A stretch of DNA of 11,488 nucleotides from Pseudomonadota bacterium (GCA_016937135.1 JAFGWO010000190.1:1-11488); one strand, 5' to 3'; shown: positions 1-5,193, counted from the stretch's first letter. The notes: a model not told the origin generated them from the letters alone. Program-made: numbers and translations.

Positions 1-3
1 ACG

Positions 4-14
4 CAAGGACTAGC
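4..14. repeat. 11-bp direct repeat, copy 1
   Basis: The sequence CAAGGACTAGC here recurs exactly at 284-294, where it forms one arm of the hairpin after the truncated tRNA-Leu. The two copies are 280 bp apart in the same orientation. This could be a duplicated target or attachment core of a decayed element, or chance; 11 bp is short. Confidence 0.4.
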
Positions 15-81
15 ACCCTCCACTCCCAGAGGTTTTAAACTTGTCGTCAATTTGGCGAGAAGTTAAATCCGTCCGTGCTTC

Positions 82-192
82 CTACTTTTTCCTCCGCTCG
101 TACATCCGGCCGATGACGATGACACGAACATCGTTGCGGCCCCGTGCGATCCTCTCCCCCTCGGCATCCCTGGCCCTGATGGCCCGTTTCAC
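82..192 (-). CDS. possible 36-aa basic ORF, perhaps a remnant of a longer gene
   Basis: A minus-strand reading frame from a GTG at 192 to a TAG at 82-84 encodes a 36-residue, Arg/Lys-rich peptide (it ends RMYERRKK). The third codon positions are strongly G/C, as in the real genes of the window, and this is the only coding-like signal in the first 400 bp. The frame stays open upstream of the GTG into AT-rich DNA but shows no ATG and no clear ribosome binding site, so it may be the tail of a degraded gene rather than a functional small protein. I do not recognise the family. Confidence is low. Confidence 0.2.
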   Translation of the reverse strand: MKRAIRARDAEGERIARGRNDVRVIVIGRMYERRKK

Positions 193-204
193 AGGTGTCC
201 ATAC

Positions 205-285
205 GGATGCAAAAACATGGACAAAAACGACTAAAAACGGTAAATTAACAAAGTGATTAAAAAAGTGAATAACTCTTAAAAAACA
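205..285. other. AT-rich island with phased A-tracts and short direct repeats
   Basis: This roughly 80-bp block is far richer in A/T than the rest of the window. AAAAAC occurs at 211-216, 223-228 and 233-238, about one helical turn apart. AAAGTGA occurs at 250-256 and 262-268. Such phased short repeats resemble arm-type sites of integrase attachment regions or intrinsically bent DNA. Apart from this block, 1-330 holds only the two 11-bp repeats, the tiny ORF and the terminator. Confidence 0.4.
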
Positions 286-313
286 AGGACTAGCGCGGGT
301 TTCCGGCTAGTCC
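278..313 (-). terminator. Rho-independent terminator downstream of the tRNA-Leu remnant
   Basis: Read on the minus strand, GGACTAGC (313-306) pairs perfectly with GCTAGTCC (294-287) around an 11-nt loop. TTG and then six T residues (283-278) follow. The hairpin sits about 18 nt past the point where tRNA homology stops, so it would end the transcript started by the tRNA promoter at 396-424. Confidence 0.6.
284..294. repeat. 11-bp direct repeat, copy 2
   Basis: CAAGGACTAGC, identical to positions 4-14. This copy is embedded in the terminator hairpin after the tRNA-Leu fragment. Confidence 0.4.
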
Positions 314-330
314 CTGAATCCTCGTTTGTC

Positions 331-372
331 AGATTTTAAGTCCCGTGCGTCTGCCAGTTCCGCCACTCCCCC
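331..372 (-). pseudogene. truncated tRNA-Leu(UAA), 5' half only
   Basis: On the minus strand, acceptor strand GGGGGAG (372-366) is followed by U8-G9, a leucine-type D arm (GCGGAACTGGCAGACGC) and the 5' anticodon-stem strand CGGGA. The anticodon loop CTTAAAA follows, with anticodon UAA at 338-336. After the loop the expected pairing strand TCCCG is replaced by TCTGA, and no long variable arm, T arm (GGTTCRA) or complementary acceptor strand CTCCCCC follows. About half of the expected 85-90 nt is missing. The upstream promoter (396-424) and a downstream terminator are intact. A working copy must exist elsewhere if UUA codons are to be read, or this is a recombination junction such as an integration scar. 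Confidence 0.7.
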
Positions 373-395
373 GAAAAGTCATTAAATTCAGGTGC

Positions 396-424
396 ATTTT
401 GCGGCCATAAGGGGACTGTGTCAA
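396..424 (-). promoter_or_regulatory. sigma70-type promoter of the tRNA-Leu locus
   Basis: On the minus strand, -35 TTGACA (424-419), a 17-bp spacer and -10 CAAAAT (401-396) lie 23 bp upstream of the tRNA 5' end. The hexamers and spacing are the same as in the promoter at 4397-4425. A possible alternative -10, TTTAAT, lies slightly closer to the tRNA. Confidence 0.6.
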
Positions 425-449
425 TATTTCGTGAAACTTTGGGAAGACA

Positions 450-480
450 GGGCTTTTCCCCCTCGAAGGGATCAAAGCCC
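450..480 (+). other. long hairpin in the leader of the metallo-hydrolase gene
   Basis: GGGCTTT (450-456) pairs with AAAGCCC (474-480), and TCCC (457-460) pairs with GGGA (468-471), leaving a 2-nt bulge and a 7-nt loop. No T-run follows on either strand, so it is not a simple terminator. It lies 51 bp before the preferred start at 532 and would be part of the 5' untranslated region. Confidence 0.35.
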
Positions 481-531
481 GGGGAAAAAGGACGTCTGAA
501 ATCCGGAAAAGACGGTGTTATCCTTGAAATT

Positions 532-1380
532 GTGAAGGCCAACCCGTTCCGGGAGTATGTTTTGAACTTTTGCATAGACCTTGTCCTTGCCCTTCTTTCG
601 GGGTCGATCCTTTTTTCCTCCAACGCTTTTCCCGCCGGGAGGGAAGTCACTCAGGCAGGAAAAGACCTTTTTCGCCTGACAGTCCTTTTCAACAATGTCC
701 CCTTCAGGTCCGATCTTGAAACCGGGTGGGGTTTTTCCTGCCTCATCGAAGGTCCTGAAAAAACCATTCTTTTCGATACCGGGGCCGACGGGGACACTCT
801 CCTGTCGAACATGCATCGCCTTGGGCTGGACCCGGGAATTGTCGACGCGGTCGTCCTTTCCCACATCCACGGGGACCACACGGGAGGGCTGAGGACCCTT
901 TTGAGCCTCAGATCAGGGATCACCGTTTACGTGCCAGTTTCCTTCCCCCAGGATTTCATCAGGGAAGTCCGGAACCTCGGGGCAGCCGTTGAAACGGTTT
1001 CCGGTCCCCGAAAACTCATGGAGGACGTCTATTCGACAGGAGAAATGGGTTCTGCAATCAAGGAACAGGCCCTCATCCTGGATGCCCGTGAAGGGCTGAT
1101 CGTTGTGACCGGCTGTGCCCACCCCGATGTTGCCGATATGACCCGGAAGGCCGCAACCTTTCTCGAAAAACCGGTTTACCTCCTGACGGGCGGTTTTCAC
1201 CTTGGAGGCAGCAGCGAGGCCCGGATCAGGGAGATGATCGCCCGTCTCAAGGCCCTTGGAGTGAAAAAAATCGCGCCGAGCCATTGCACGGGGGACAACG
1301 CCATTCGCATGTTTCGGGAGGCATGGGGAAAGGATTTTATCGATGGCGGCCTCGGCGCCGTGATTGAATTTCCTCGATAG
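532..1380 (+). CDS. exported metallo-beta-lactamase-fold hydrolase, COG1237-like
   Basis: This 282-residue protein has an N-terminal hydrophobic segment (about residues 10-34, ending NAFPA) that looks like a signal peptide, then a metallo-beta-lactamase fold. HxHxDH is seen as H111, H113, D115, H116. TGCAHP (193-198) supplies the next ligand His, GGFHL lies at 220-224, and a C-terminal SHC (250-252) gives the last His. The TGCAHP and GGFHLG spacing is typical of the group named after 7,8-dihydropterin-6-methyl-aminobenzene-phosphate synthase, but the actual substrate is unknown. The start is uncertain. GTG 532 gives a basic n-region (KANPFREY) but no clear ribosome site. TTG 562 has GGGAG 6 nt upstream but no basic residue. 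GTG 418 would overlap the opposing tRNA promoter and is unlikely. It is the only plus-strand gene here, stands alone, and is followed by a hairpin with a T-run. Confidence 0.88.
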   Translation: MKANPFREYVLNFCIDLVLALLSGSILFSSNAFPAGREVTQAGKDLFRLTVLFNNVPFRSDLETGWGFSCLIEGPEKTILFDTGADGDTLLSNMHRLGLDPGIVDAVVLSHIHGDHTGGLRTLLSLRSGITVYVPVSFPQDFIREVRNLGAAVETVSGPRKLMEDVYSTGEMGSAIKEQALILDAREGLIVVTGCAHPDVADMTRKAATFLEKPVYLLTGGFHLGGSSEARIREMIARLKALGVKKIAPSHCTGDNAIRMFREAWGKDFIDGGLGAVIEFPR

Positions 1381-1383
1381 CCC

Positions 1384-1407
1384 GAAAGAAACCTTCTTTC
1401 TTTTTTT
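1384..1407 (+). terminator. terminator after the metallo-hydrolase
   Basis: GAAAGAA (1384-1390), loop ACC, TTCTTTC (1394-1400), then seven T residues, starting 3 bp after the stop codon. The stem is perfect but A/T-rich, hence moderate confidence. Confidence 0.5.
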
Positions 1408-1495
1408 CCGGCCATACCTTTACCTGGAACCGGGAACGCTTTCCGTGCAGGGAATGAATGAGACCGGGGTCCCTCTTTCCTTGCCGTGTCCATCC

Positions 1496-1530
1496 AAAAA
1501 AATAACCGGTTTATAACCGGTTATTTTTTT
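1496..1530 (-). terminator. strong, potentially bidirectional terminator after tRNA-Cys
   Basis: A perfect 14-bp inverted repeat (seven A, then TAACCGG; 7-nt loop; CCGGTTA, then seven T) begins 3 bp downstream of the tRNA-Cys CCA end. The A- and T-runs let it terminate in both directions, ending the tRNA-Cys transcript and blocking read-through from the plus-strand gene. Confidence 0.85.
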
Positions 1531-1533
1531 GAA

Positions 1534-1607
1534 TGGAGGCGCCACCCGGATTTGAACCGGGGATGAGGGCTTTGCAGGCCCCTGCCTTACCACTTGGCCA
1601 TGGCGCC
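1534..1607 (-). tRNA. tRNA-Cys(GCA)
   Basis: The gene is 74 nt including an encoded CCA (1536-1534). The 7-bp acceptor stem pairs GGCGCCA (1607-1601) with TGGCGCC (1544-1538), with discriminator U. The D arm reads GCCAAGTGGTAAGGC. Anticodon GCA is at 1575-1573 within the loop CTGCAAA, and the T arm has CCCCGGTTCAAATCCGGG. All arms pair cleanly. It has its own promoter (1618-1647) and terminator. In E. coli the equivalent gene, cysT, sits between glyW and leuZ, downstream of pgsA. Confidence 0.97.
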
Positions 1608-1617
1608 TAATTTATCG

Positions 1618-1647
1618 ATATTAATGGTTTGGACCGATCCATGTCAA
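1618..1647 (-). promoter_or_regulatory. sigma70-type promoter of tRNA-Cys
   Basis: On the minus strand, a perfect -35 TTGACA (1647-1642), an 18-bp spacer and -10 TAATAT (1623-1618) end 10 bp before the mature tRNA 5' end, leaving a very short leader. Confidence 0.7.
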
Positions 1648-1695
1648 GAAAAGGCGGCGGCAAGGGGAAGGATAAAAAATTCGAAGACCCTGTTT

Positions 1696-2052
1696 TCACC
1701 GTTTTCTGAAAAGATACCTCGGACCGGAATATTTCATTACCCTTTCCATAGCCGCGCGGTGTTCGGGGCGATAGCAGTGCTGTGGACAATTACGGCATTT
1801 GGGCTTGGGATCAAGGGGACAAAGAGCGCGCATGACGATGGCATGGCGCAAAAGTCTGGAGCATTCTTCGCAAAGTTCAGGTCCATTATGAATAACAGCC
1901 GGCAGTCTGTTGTAATCAAATGAGAAAACCTTCCGAGGCCTGTCCTTGTGATGAGCCTCGCAGTAGATATGTATAAACCGGGTCAGCTTCAGCGAGTCGG
2001 CCTGGACAGCCTCGGGAGTGGCCGTGCTTTTCTCTTTGGAGGGTTTCGTCAT
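1696..2052 (-). CDS. ygbA: YgbA-like 'nitrous oxide-stimulated promoter' family protein
   Basis: This 118-residue, cysteine-rich soluble protein matches from memory the YgbA_NO family, about the length of E. coli YgbA. Seven cysteines are seen: C31 in IYCEAHH, C61 and C64 (LCEEC), C78 (CPL), and C86, C89 and C93 in KCRNCPQHCYRPE, followed by the family signature VMKYSGPR (105-112). The Cys/His pattern suggests metal or iron-sulfur binding, which is an inference. In enterobacteria ygbA belongs to the NsrR nitric-oxide regulon; its biochemical role is not settled. The ATG at 2052 lies 14 bp after the stop of the Crp/Fnr gene, so the two are almost certainly cotranscribed. The ribosome site is weak, consistent with coupling to the upstream gene. 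No obvious terminator follows before the tRNA-Cys promoter. Confidence 0.88.
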   Translation of the reverse strand: MTKPSKEKSTATPEAVQADSLKLTRFIHIYCEAHHKDRPRKVFSFDYNRLPAVIHNGPELCEECSRLLRHAIVMRALCPLDPKPKCRNCPQHCYRPEHRAAMERVMKYSGPRYLFRKR

Positions 2053-2066
2053 GGAGCTTCCGGTCC

Positions 2067-2771
2067 TTATCCCTCCCCTTTCCCCTGTTCCGGTTTTCCC
2101 CTCGAAAACTTCTTCAGGGCCTCCCTGTCGAGAACCTGAAGGATGCCGGGGGCCGCCTCCCGGATGATCTGTTCCTCCTTCATCCGCGCGAGGCTCCTGG
2201 AAAAAGTTTCAACCGCCATCCCCAGGCTGGCCGCAATCTGTCCCTTCCCGGCGGGAAAACGCATGACCCCGGTCACCGGATCCATCCCCGCCCATAGATA
2301 AAGGGCGACCCTGGAGGTGGAATCCATGAGGGAGAGTTCCTCCACCTTTCTGGTCAGGACCTGAAGGAAACCCGCAAGATGCGCGATCAGGTTCATGGAG
2401 AGTCTTTCGTTGTCCTTGATGACCCTGAACAGATCGTCCTTCGGGATAAAAAGAAGGCTGGCGTTTTCAATGGCCTCGGCGGTGGCCGGGTACGTCTTTT
2501 CCATGTACAGGGCGGCCTCGGCAAAAGACTGCCCCGGACCGACAAAATGAAGGATCTGTTCCTTTCCGGAGGGGCTCACCTTGGTGAGCTTGACCTTTCC
2601 CTTCACGAGGAGGTAAAAACCCGTCGCCTCATCCCCTTCTCTGAAGAGAATTGATTTTTTAGCGATTTTTTTGGGGACAGCGATTAAGGTCAGGATTTCC
2701 AGGTGGTCCGGCTCCAGTCCCGAAAAGATGGGAAAACGTACAAGAATGTCCTTTTTTCTGGAAAGATCCAA
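2067..2771 (-). CDS. Crp/Fnr-family transcriptional regulator
   Basis: This 234-residue regulator has an N-terminal cyclic-nucleotide-binding-type barrel (about 12-110), a long dimerisation helix (about 118-150, with KVEELSLMDSTSRVALYL) and a C-terminal winged helix. In the recognition helix E188-T-F-S191-R192 matches the E-xx-SR signature of FNR/DNR-type proteins, which favour TTGAT-N4-ATCAA-like sites. I see no cysteine at all, so it is not an iron-sulfur FNR. The cAMP-contacting Arg of the PRAATV motif is replaced (YPATAEA), so cAMP sensing is unlikely. DNR or HcpR-like nitrosative or redox control is plausible given the adjacent ygbA. The start chosen is TTG 2771, with GGAGGT 3 nt upstream; ATG 2789 is the alternative but has no ribosome site. 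A perfect dyad at 2802-2823 may be its operator. Confidence 0.9.
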   Translation of the reverse strand: MDLSRKKDILVRFPIFSGLEPDHLEILTLIAVPKKIAKKSILFREGDEATGFYLLVKGKVKLTKVSPSGKEQILHFVGPGQSFAEAALYMEKTYPATAEAIENASLLFIPKDDLFRVIKDNERLSMNLIAHLAGFLQVLTRKVEELSLMDSTSRVALYLWAGMDPVTGVMRFPAGKGQIAASLGMAVETFSRSLARMKEEQIIREAAPGILQVLDREALKKFSRGKPEQGKGEG

Positions 2772-2801
2772 TTGACCTCCGCCTGGCATTAATAGGGTCT
2801 T

Positions 2802-2823
2802 AAAAGTCCAATGCGGGACTTTT
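2802..2823. promoter_or_regulatory. 22-bp perfect dyad upstream of the Crp/Fnr gene, candidate operator
   Basis: AAAAGTCC, 6 bp, then GGACTTTT: two perfect 8-bp arms with a 6-bp centre. This is the size and spacing of Crp-type operators, though the sequence differs from the E. coli CRP or FNR consensus. The site ends 31 bp before the TTG start and overlaps the expected core promoter, which would suit autorepression. No T-run follows on either strand, so it does not look like a terminator. Confidence 0.4.
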
Positions 2824-2928
2824 CGCTTTCCTAACGGCCCAGGAAACCGGAATCCAGGTCCTCGATCCGTACGCGCCGACGGCCCGAAAGCGGAGACGTC
2901 GATGCTGCTTCCTTCGAGCCGGTTTTCC

Positions 2929-2956
2929 TCTGAACTCTTAACCCTGGACTCTGAAC
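2929..2956. repeat. heptamer repeat tract D (four units)
   Basis: Four consecutive 7-bp units read TCTGAAC, TCTTAAC, CCTGGAC, TCTGAAC. On the minus strand the units become AGTTCAG/AGTCCAG-like, matching the AGTCCAG unit of the tract at 4516-4543. It lies between the tRNA-Gly terminator and the Crp/Fnr gene. The remainder of 2824-2996 shows nothing I can name besides the tRNA terminator. Confidence 0.65.
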
Positions 2957-2962
2957 TGTAAT

Positions 2963-2990
2963 AAAAAAGGCTCCATGAGGAGCCCTTTTT
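2963..2990 (-). terminator. Rho-independent terminator of tRNA-Gly
   Basis: On the minus strand GGCTCC (2984-2979), a 4-nt loop and GGAGCC (2974-2969) are followed by six T residues (2968-2963). It starts 6-12 bp past the CCA end of the tRNA. The T/A-runs on both sides make it potentially bidirectional. Confidence 0.85.
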
Positions 2991-2996
2991 TATTTC

Positions 2997-3071
<75 letters not shown>

Positions 3072-3083
3072 GAAAGGTGCCAT

Positions 3084-3112
3084 TTTATATCAAAATATCT
3101 TCGTGGTTTCAA
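3084..3112 (-). promoter_or_regulatory. sigma70-type promoter of tRNA-Gly
   Basis: On the minus strand, -35 TTGAAA (3112-3107), a 17-bp spacer and -10 TATAAA (3089-3084) end 12 bp before the tRNA 5' end. It is one of the best promoter matches in the window. Confidence 0.75.
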
Positions 3113-3169
3113 GGGGATTGAAGGGGAAAAGACCAATCCGGCCCCCGGGAACCCCCCAAGGGTGGTTTT

Positions 3170-3736
3170 TCAAGGGCCTTCCTCTTCCACAATTAAAGAG
3201 GCTCCGGAAAAGTAATCAGCAAAATAGAGGTAGCCGGACCACATGGTAGCGATGAAAGCGGCGATGAGGAGGATCCAGCCCAGGGGCCTGAAAGGAACCC
3301 CCCAAAGGGGTTCGTTGACCAGGAAGGCGATAACCGCCAGAATCTGCAGGGTTGTTTTGATTTTTCCCGAAAAGCCCGCGGCAATAACGATCTTTTGCGT
3401 TCCCGCATAGGCACGAAGGCCGGAGACCGCGAATTCTCTTGCGATAATGAGGGCCACGATCCAGCCGGGGACGCGCTGCAGGTGAACCAGCATGATAAAG
3501 GCGGTGGAAACCAGGATCTTGTCGGCAATGGGGTCAACCAGCTTCCCAAAAGAACTCACCTGCCCTGTTTTCCTGGCGATGTAGCCGTCCAGAAGATCGG
3601 TGATGGCCGCAGCGGAAAAAAGGAGCGCCGCGGCGATACCAAGCCCCCTTCCCGGGGACAGGGTCAGGAGGATCAGGGCCGGCAGGGCCAGGATCCTCAT
3701 CAGTGTTAGCCAGTTGGGGAGGGTGTTTAAATTCAA
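3170..3736 (-). CDS. pgsA: CDP-diacylglycerol--glycerol-3-phosphate 3-phosphatidyltransferase
   Basis: PgsA makes phosphatidylglycerol phosphate from CDP-diacylglycerol and glycerol 3-phosphate, the committed step to phosphatidylglycerol and cardiolipin, in the inner membrane. The 188-residue protein carries the full CDP-alcohol phosphatidyltransferase signature D47-xx-D50-G51-xx-A54-R55-x8-G64-xxx-D68-xxx-D72. Several hydrophobic helices are seen (about 12-26, 31-46, 74-86, 90-105, 130-142, 152-172), and the N-terminus LPNWLTLMRI is typical of the family. The start is TTG 3736, since an in-frame stop lies just upstream; AAGGA precedes it closely. The gene begins 5 bp after the lytic transglycosylase stop, so the two share the promoter at 4397-4425. 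The uvrC...pgsA-tRNA-Gly arrangement is familiar from gammaproteobacteria. Confidence 0.96.
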   Translation of the reverse strand: MNLNTLPNWLTLMRILALPALILLTLSPGRGLGIAAALLFSAAAITDLLDGYIARKTGQVSSFGKLVDPIADKILVSTAFIMLVHLQRVPGWIVALIIAREFAVSGLRAYAGTQKIVIAAGFSGKIKTTLQILAVIAFLVNEPLWGVPFRPLGWILLIAAFIATMWSGYLYFADYFSGASLIVEEEGP

Positions 3737-3741
3737 TTTCC

Positions 3742-4320
3742 TTACCTGACCAGACCGGAATATTTCTGGTAGCGATGGATGACTTTTTGAACGTAATCCC
3801 TGGTCTGGGGATACGGCGGGATGTTCCCGTAGCGCTCTACGGCTCCCGGGCCCGCATTATAGGCCGCAAGGGCCAGTTTCATATTCCCGGAAAACCGGGA
3901 AAGCAGATTTTTAAGATACATCGTCCCGCCCTGAACGTTCTGGTCCGGATCATACGGATTCCGGACCCCGAGGTTAAACATGGTCTCCGGCATGAGCTGC
4001 ATGAGCCCCCTGGCGCCTGCAGTGGAGATGGCATACTGGTTGAAATCCGACTCCACCTCGATGACGGCCCGCACAAGGGCCTCATCCATCCCATGCATCA
4101 TGCAGGCCCGGTTGACCACCTCCCTGTAGGGATAATTCACTGCCCCGGCGGGAAGAGTCCTGTAGGATCTCTTTTCCCGCAAAAAGAGTTCGTACCCGGG
4201 GTGCTTCGGCCTGTCTGTAAAATGGACAGTGCCGCTCTTGTCGACATAGCGATACACGTCCGCGGCAGCCGGGGCGGCCAGAAGAAGGGCCAGAATAGCG
4301 AGGAGGACGATCCTTTTCAT
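3742..4320 (-). CDS. secreted lytic transglycosylase (DUF4124 plus SLT domain)
   Basis: This murein-cleaving enzyme cuts the MurNAc-GlcNAc bond with formation of 1,6-anhydro-MurNAc in the periplasm. The 192-residue precursor has a clear signal peptide (MKRIVLLAILALLLAAPAAA, likely cleaved after residue 20). A short DUF4124-type segment follows (DVYRYVDKSGTVHFTDRP, 21-38), then a GH23 SLT domain (about 66-185). The catalytic glutamate is E90 in the ES motif of EVESDFN; GLMQLMP (105-111) and AAYNAGPGAV (152-161) are the other hallmark motifs. It lacks LysM or peptidoglycan-binding repeats. The ATG at 4320 has only a weak AAAGG upstream. It is first in an operon with pgsA, behind a TTGACA promoter and a leader of about 70 nt. 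Which cellular process it serves cannot be told from sequence. Confidence 0.94.
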   Translation of the reverse strand: MKRIVLLAILALLLAAPAAADVYRYVDKSGTVHFTDRPKHPGYELFLREKRSYRTLPAGAVNYPYREVVNRACMMHGMDEALVRAVIEVESDFNQYAISTAGARGLMQLMPETMFNLGVRNPYDPDQNVQGGTMYLKNLLSRFSGNMKLALAAYNAGPGAVERYGNIPPYPQTRDYVQKVIHRYQKYSGLVR

Positions 4321-4396
4321 AAGAAAAATGCCTTTGGTTCCCTGGTTCTATTCTTTTCTCCTCAAAAAAGGCCAACCATCCCGGAATCTGGGTGTC

Positions 4397-4425
4397 ATTT
4401 TGGTCAGTTTTCCCGGTCCTGTCAA
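4397..4425 (-). promoter_or_regulatory. sigma70-type promoter of the transglycosylase-pgsA operon
   Basis: On the minus strand, -35 TTGACA (4425-4420), a 17-bp spacer and -10 CAAAAT (4402-4397) give a predicted start near 4390 and a leader of about 70 nt before the ATG at 4320. It is the same hexamer pair and spacing as the tRNA-Leu promoter at 396-424. Confidence 0.65.
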
Positions 4426-4476
4426 GAGGGAAGAAAAAAATCGTGATCGGGTGGGGGCGAAAGGGCGTAAAGGCGA

Positions 4477-4504
4477 GAAGTAGAAAGTAGAAAGTAACAA
4501 GTAG
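4477..4504. repeat. heptamer repeat tract A (four units)
   Basis: Four consecutive 7-bp units read GAAGTAG, AAAGTAG, AAAGTAA, CAAGTAG. It is upstream of the transglycosylase promoter, in the gap after mobB. Confidence 0.7.
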
Positions 4505-4515
4505 AAGGGGGAGAC

Positions 4516-4543
4516 AGTCCAGAGTCCAGAGGCCAGAGTCCAA
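4516..4543. repeat. heptamer repeat tract B (four units)
   Basis: Units AGTCCAG, AGTCCAG, AGGCCAG, AGTCCAA follow tract A after 11 bp. The unit is shared with the minus strand of the tract at 2929-2956. Confidence 0.75.
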
Positions 4544-4617
4544 AGGAGACGAAGATACGATAAACGATGAACTCGGGATTCCCGCTTTATCGTCCCGTCG
4601 TTCTCTCTTTTCAGTCG

Positions 4618-5193
4618 TTAACTCGTTGGACGTTGGACGTTAGACGTTGGACCTGGTTTTCTTTCCCCCTTCTTCCTTCTCTCTCTTTTCAGGAACCGCG
4701 TTTCAATGAAGTCGCAGACGGCCTCCGGGTTGTTCAGGGGGAGAACCGGCACGTCGATGTTCAGAGGGACGTCGCTGGCCACGGCGGCAACCCCTATTGC
4801 CCGGTCCCCGTCCTCCTGCGCAAGGGGATGCTCCGAGAACCCGGACCGAAAGACCTCGATCTTCGGATGGGGAAGGTCCTTGAACCCCTCCACAAGGACG
4901 ATGTCAACATCCTTCGAAGCCTCCCCGCAGATCTCGTCCATGGATGGGACGCCGACTTTTCTGATCGTGACCAGGATCCCGGGACTGCTGACGACGGTCA
5001 CCCCCGCGCCCGCCTGGAAATGACGGAAAGAATCCTTCCCCTCATGGTCCACCTGGATGGGATGGAAGGAATGCTTCACCGTTCCGATCCGATACCCCCG
5101 CTCTTTAAGGCATTTTAAAACGCCCGTTAAAAGGGTGGTTTTCCCTGTTCCCGATTTCCGGGAGACAAAGGCTACGACGGGCACGGGGTTCAC
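4618..5193 (-). CDS. mobB: molybdopterin-guanine dinucleotide biosynthesis protein MobB
   Basis: MobB is a P-loop GTP-binding protein that assists MobA in attaching GMP to molybdopterin for molybdenum or tungsten oxidoreductases. In this 191-residue protein the P-loop is SGTGKTT (14-20), followed by GTVKHSFH (37-44), GKDSFRHFQAGA (52-63) and LVEGFK (100-105), all typical of MobB. The position usually held by the first P-loop Gly/Ala appears to be Arg12. The GTG start at 5193 overlaps the uvrC stop (GTGA) and is preceded by a perfect AAGGAGG at 7 nt, so it is translated as the third gene of uvrB-uvrC-mobB. The last residues (about 181-191, PTSNVQRPTS) are encoded by and next to a heptamer repeat tract, so the C-terminal tail is not conserved family sequence. 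No terminator is evident after the stop. Confidence 0.93.
   Translation of the reverse strand: MNPVPVVAFVSRKSGTGKTTLLTGVLKCLKERGYRIGTVKHSFHPIQVDHEGKDSFRHFQAGAGVTVVSSPGILVTIRKVGVPSMDEICGEASKDVDIVLVEGFKDLPHPKIEVFRSGFSEHPLAQEDGDRAIGVAAVASDVPLNIDVPVLPLNNPEAVCDFIETRFLKRERRKKGERKPGPTSNVQRPTS
4624..4651. repeat. heptamer repeat tract C (four units), inside the 3' end of mobB
   Basis: Units CGTTGGA, CGTTGGA, CGTTAGA, CGTTGGA are contiguous. The mobB stop codon lies at 4618-4620, so the whole tract is read as protein on the minus strand. Confidence 0.75.

Noticed and set aside
1..372. Group I intron splitting tRNA-Leu(UAA) at the anticodon, as in cyanobacteria.
   Set aside because: The anticodon loop reads through without interruption and no 3' exon (TTCRA T loop, CTCCCCC acceptor strand) is found in the remaining bases.
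3151..3170. Hairpin with T-run on the plus strand near the pgsA stop.
   Set aside because: No plus-strand gene precedes it, the stem has a mismatch, and in the pgsA direction no T-run follows.
3703..4446. Long open frame on the plus strand opposite the lytic transglycosylase.
   Set aside because: It is a shadow of a well-supported minus-strand gene with catalytic motifs; no family features or start signals.
4477..4651. CRISPR-like array.
   Set aside because: The units are contiguous 7-mers of different sequence with no spacers; no cas genes are present.
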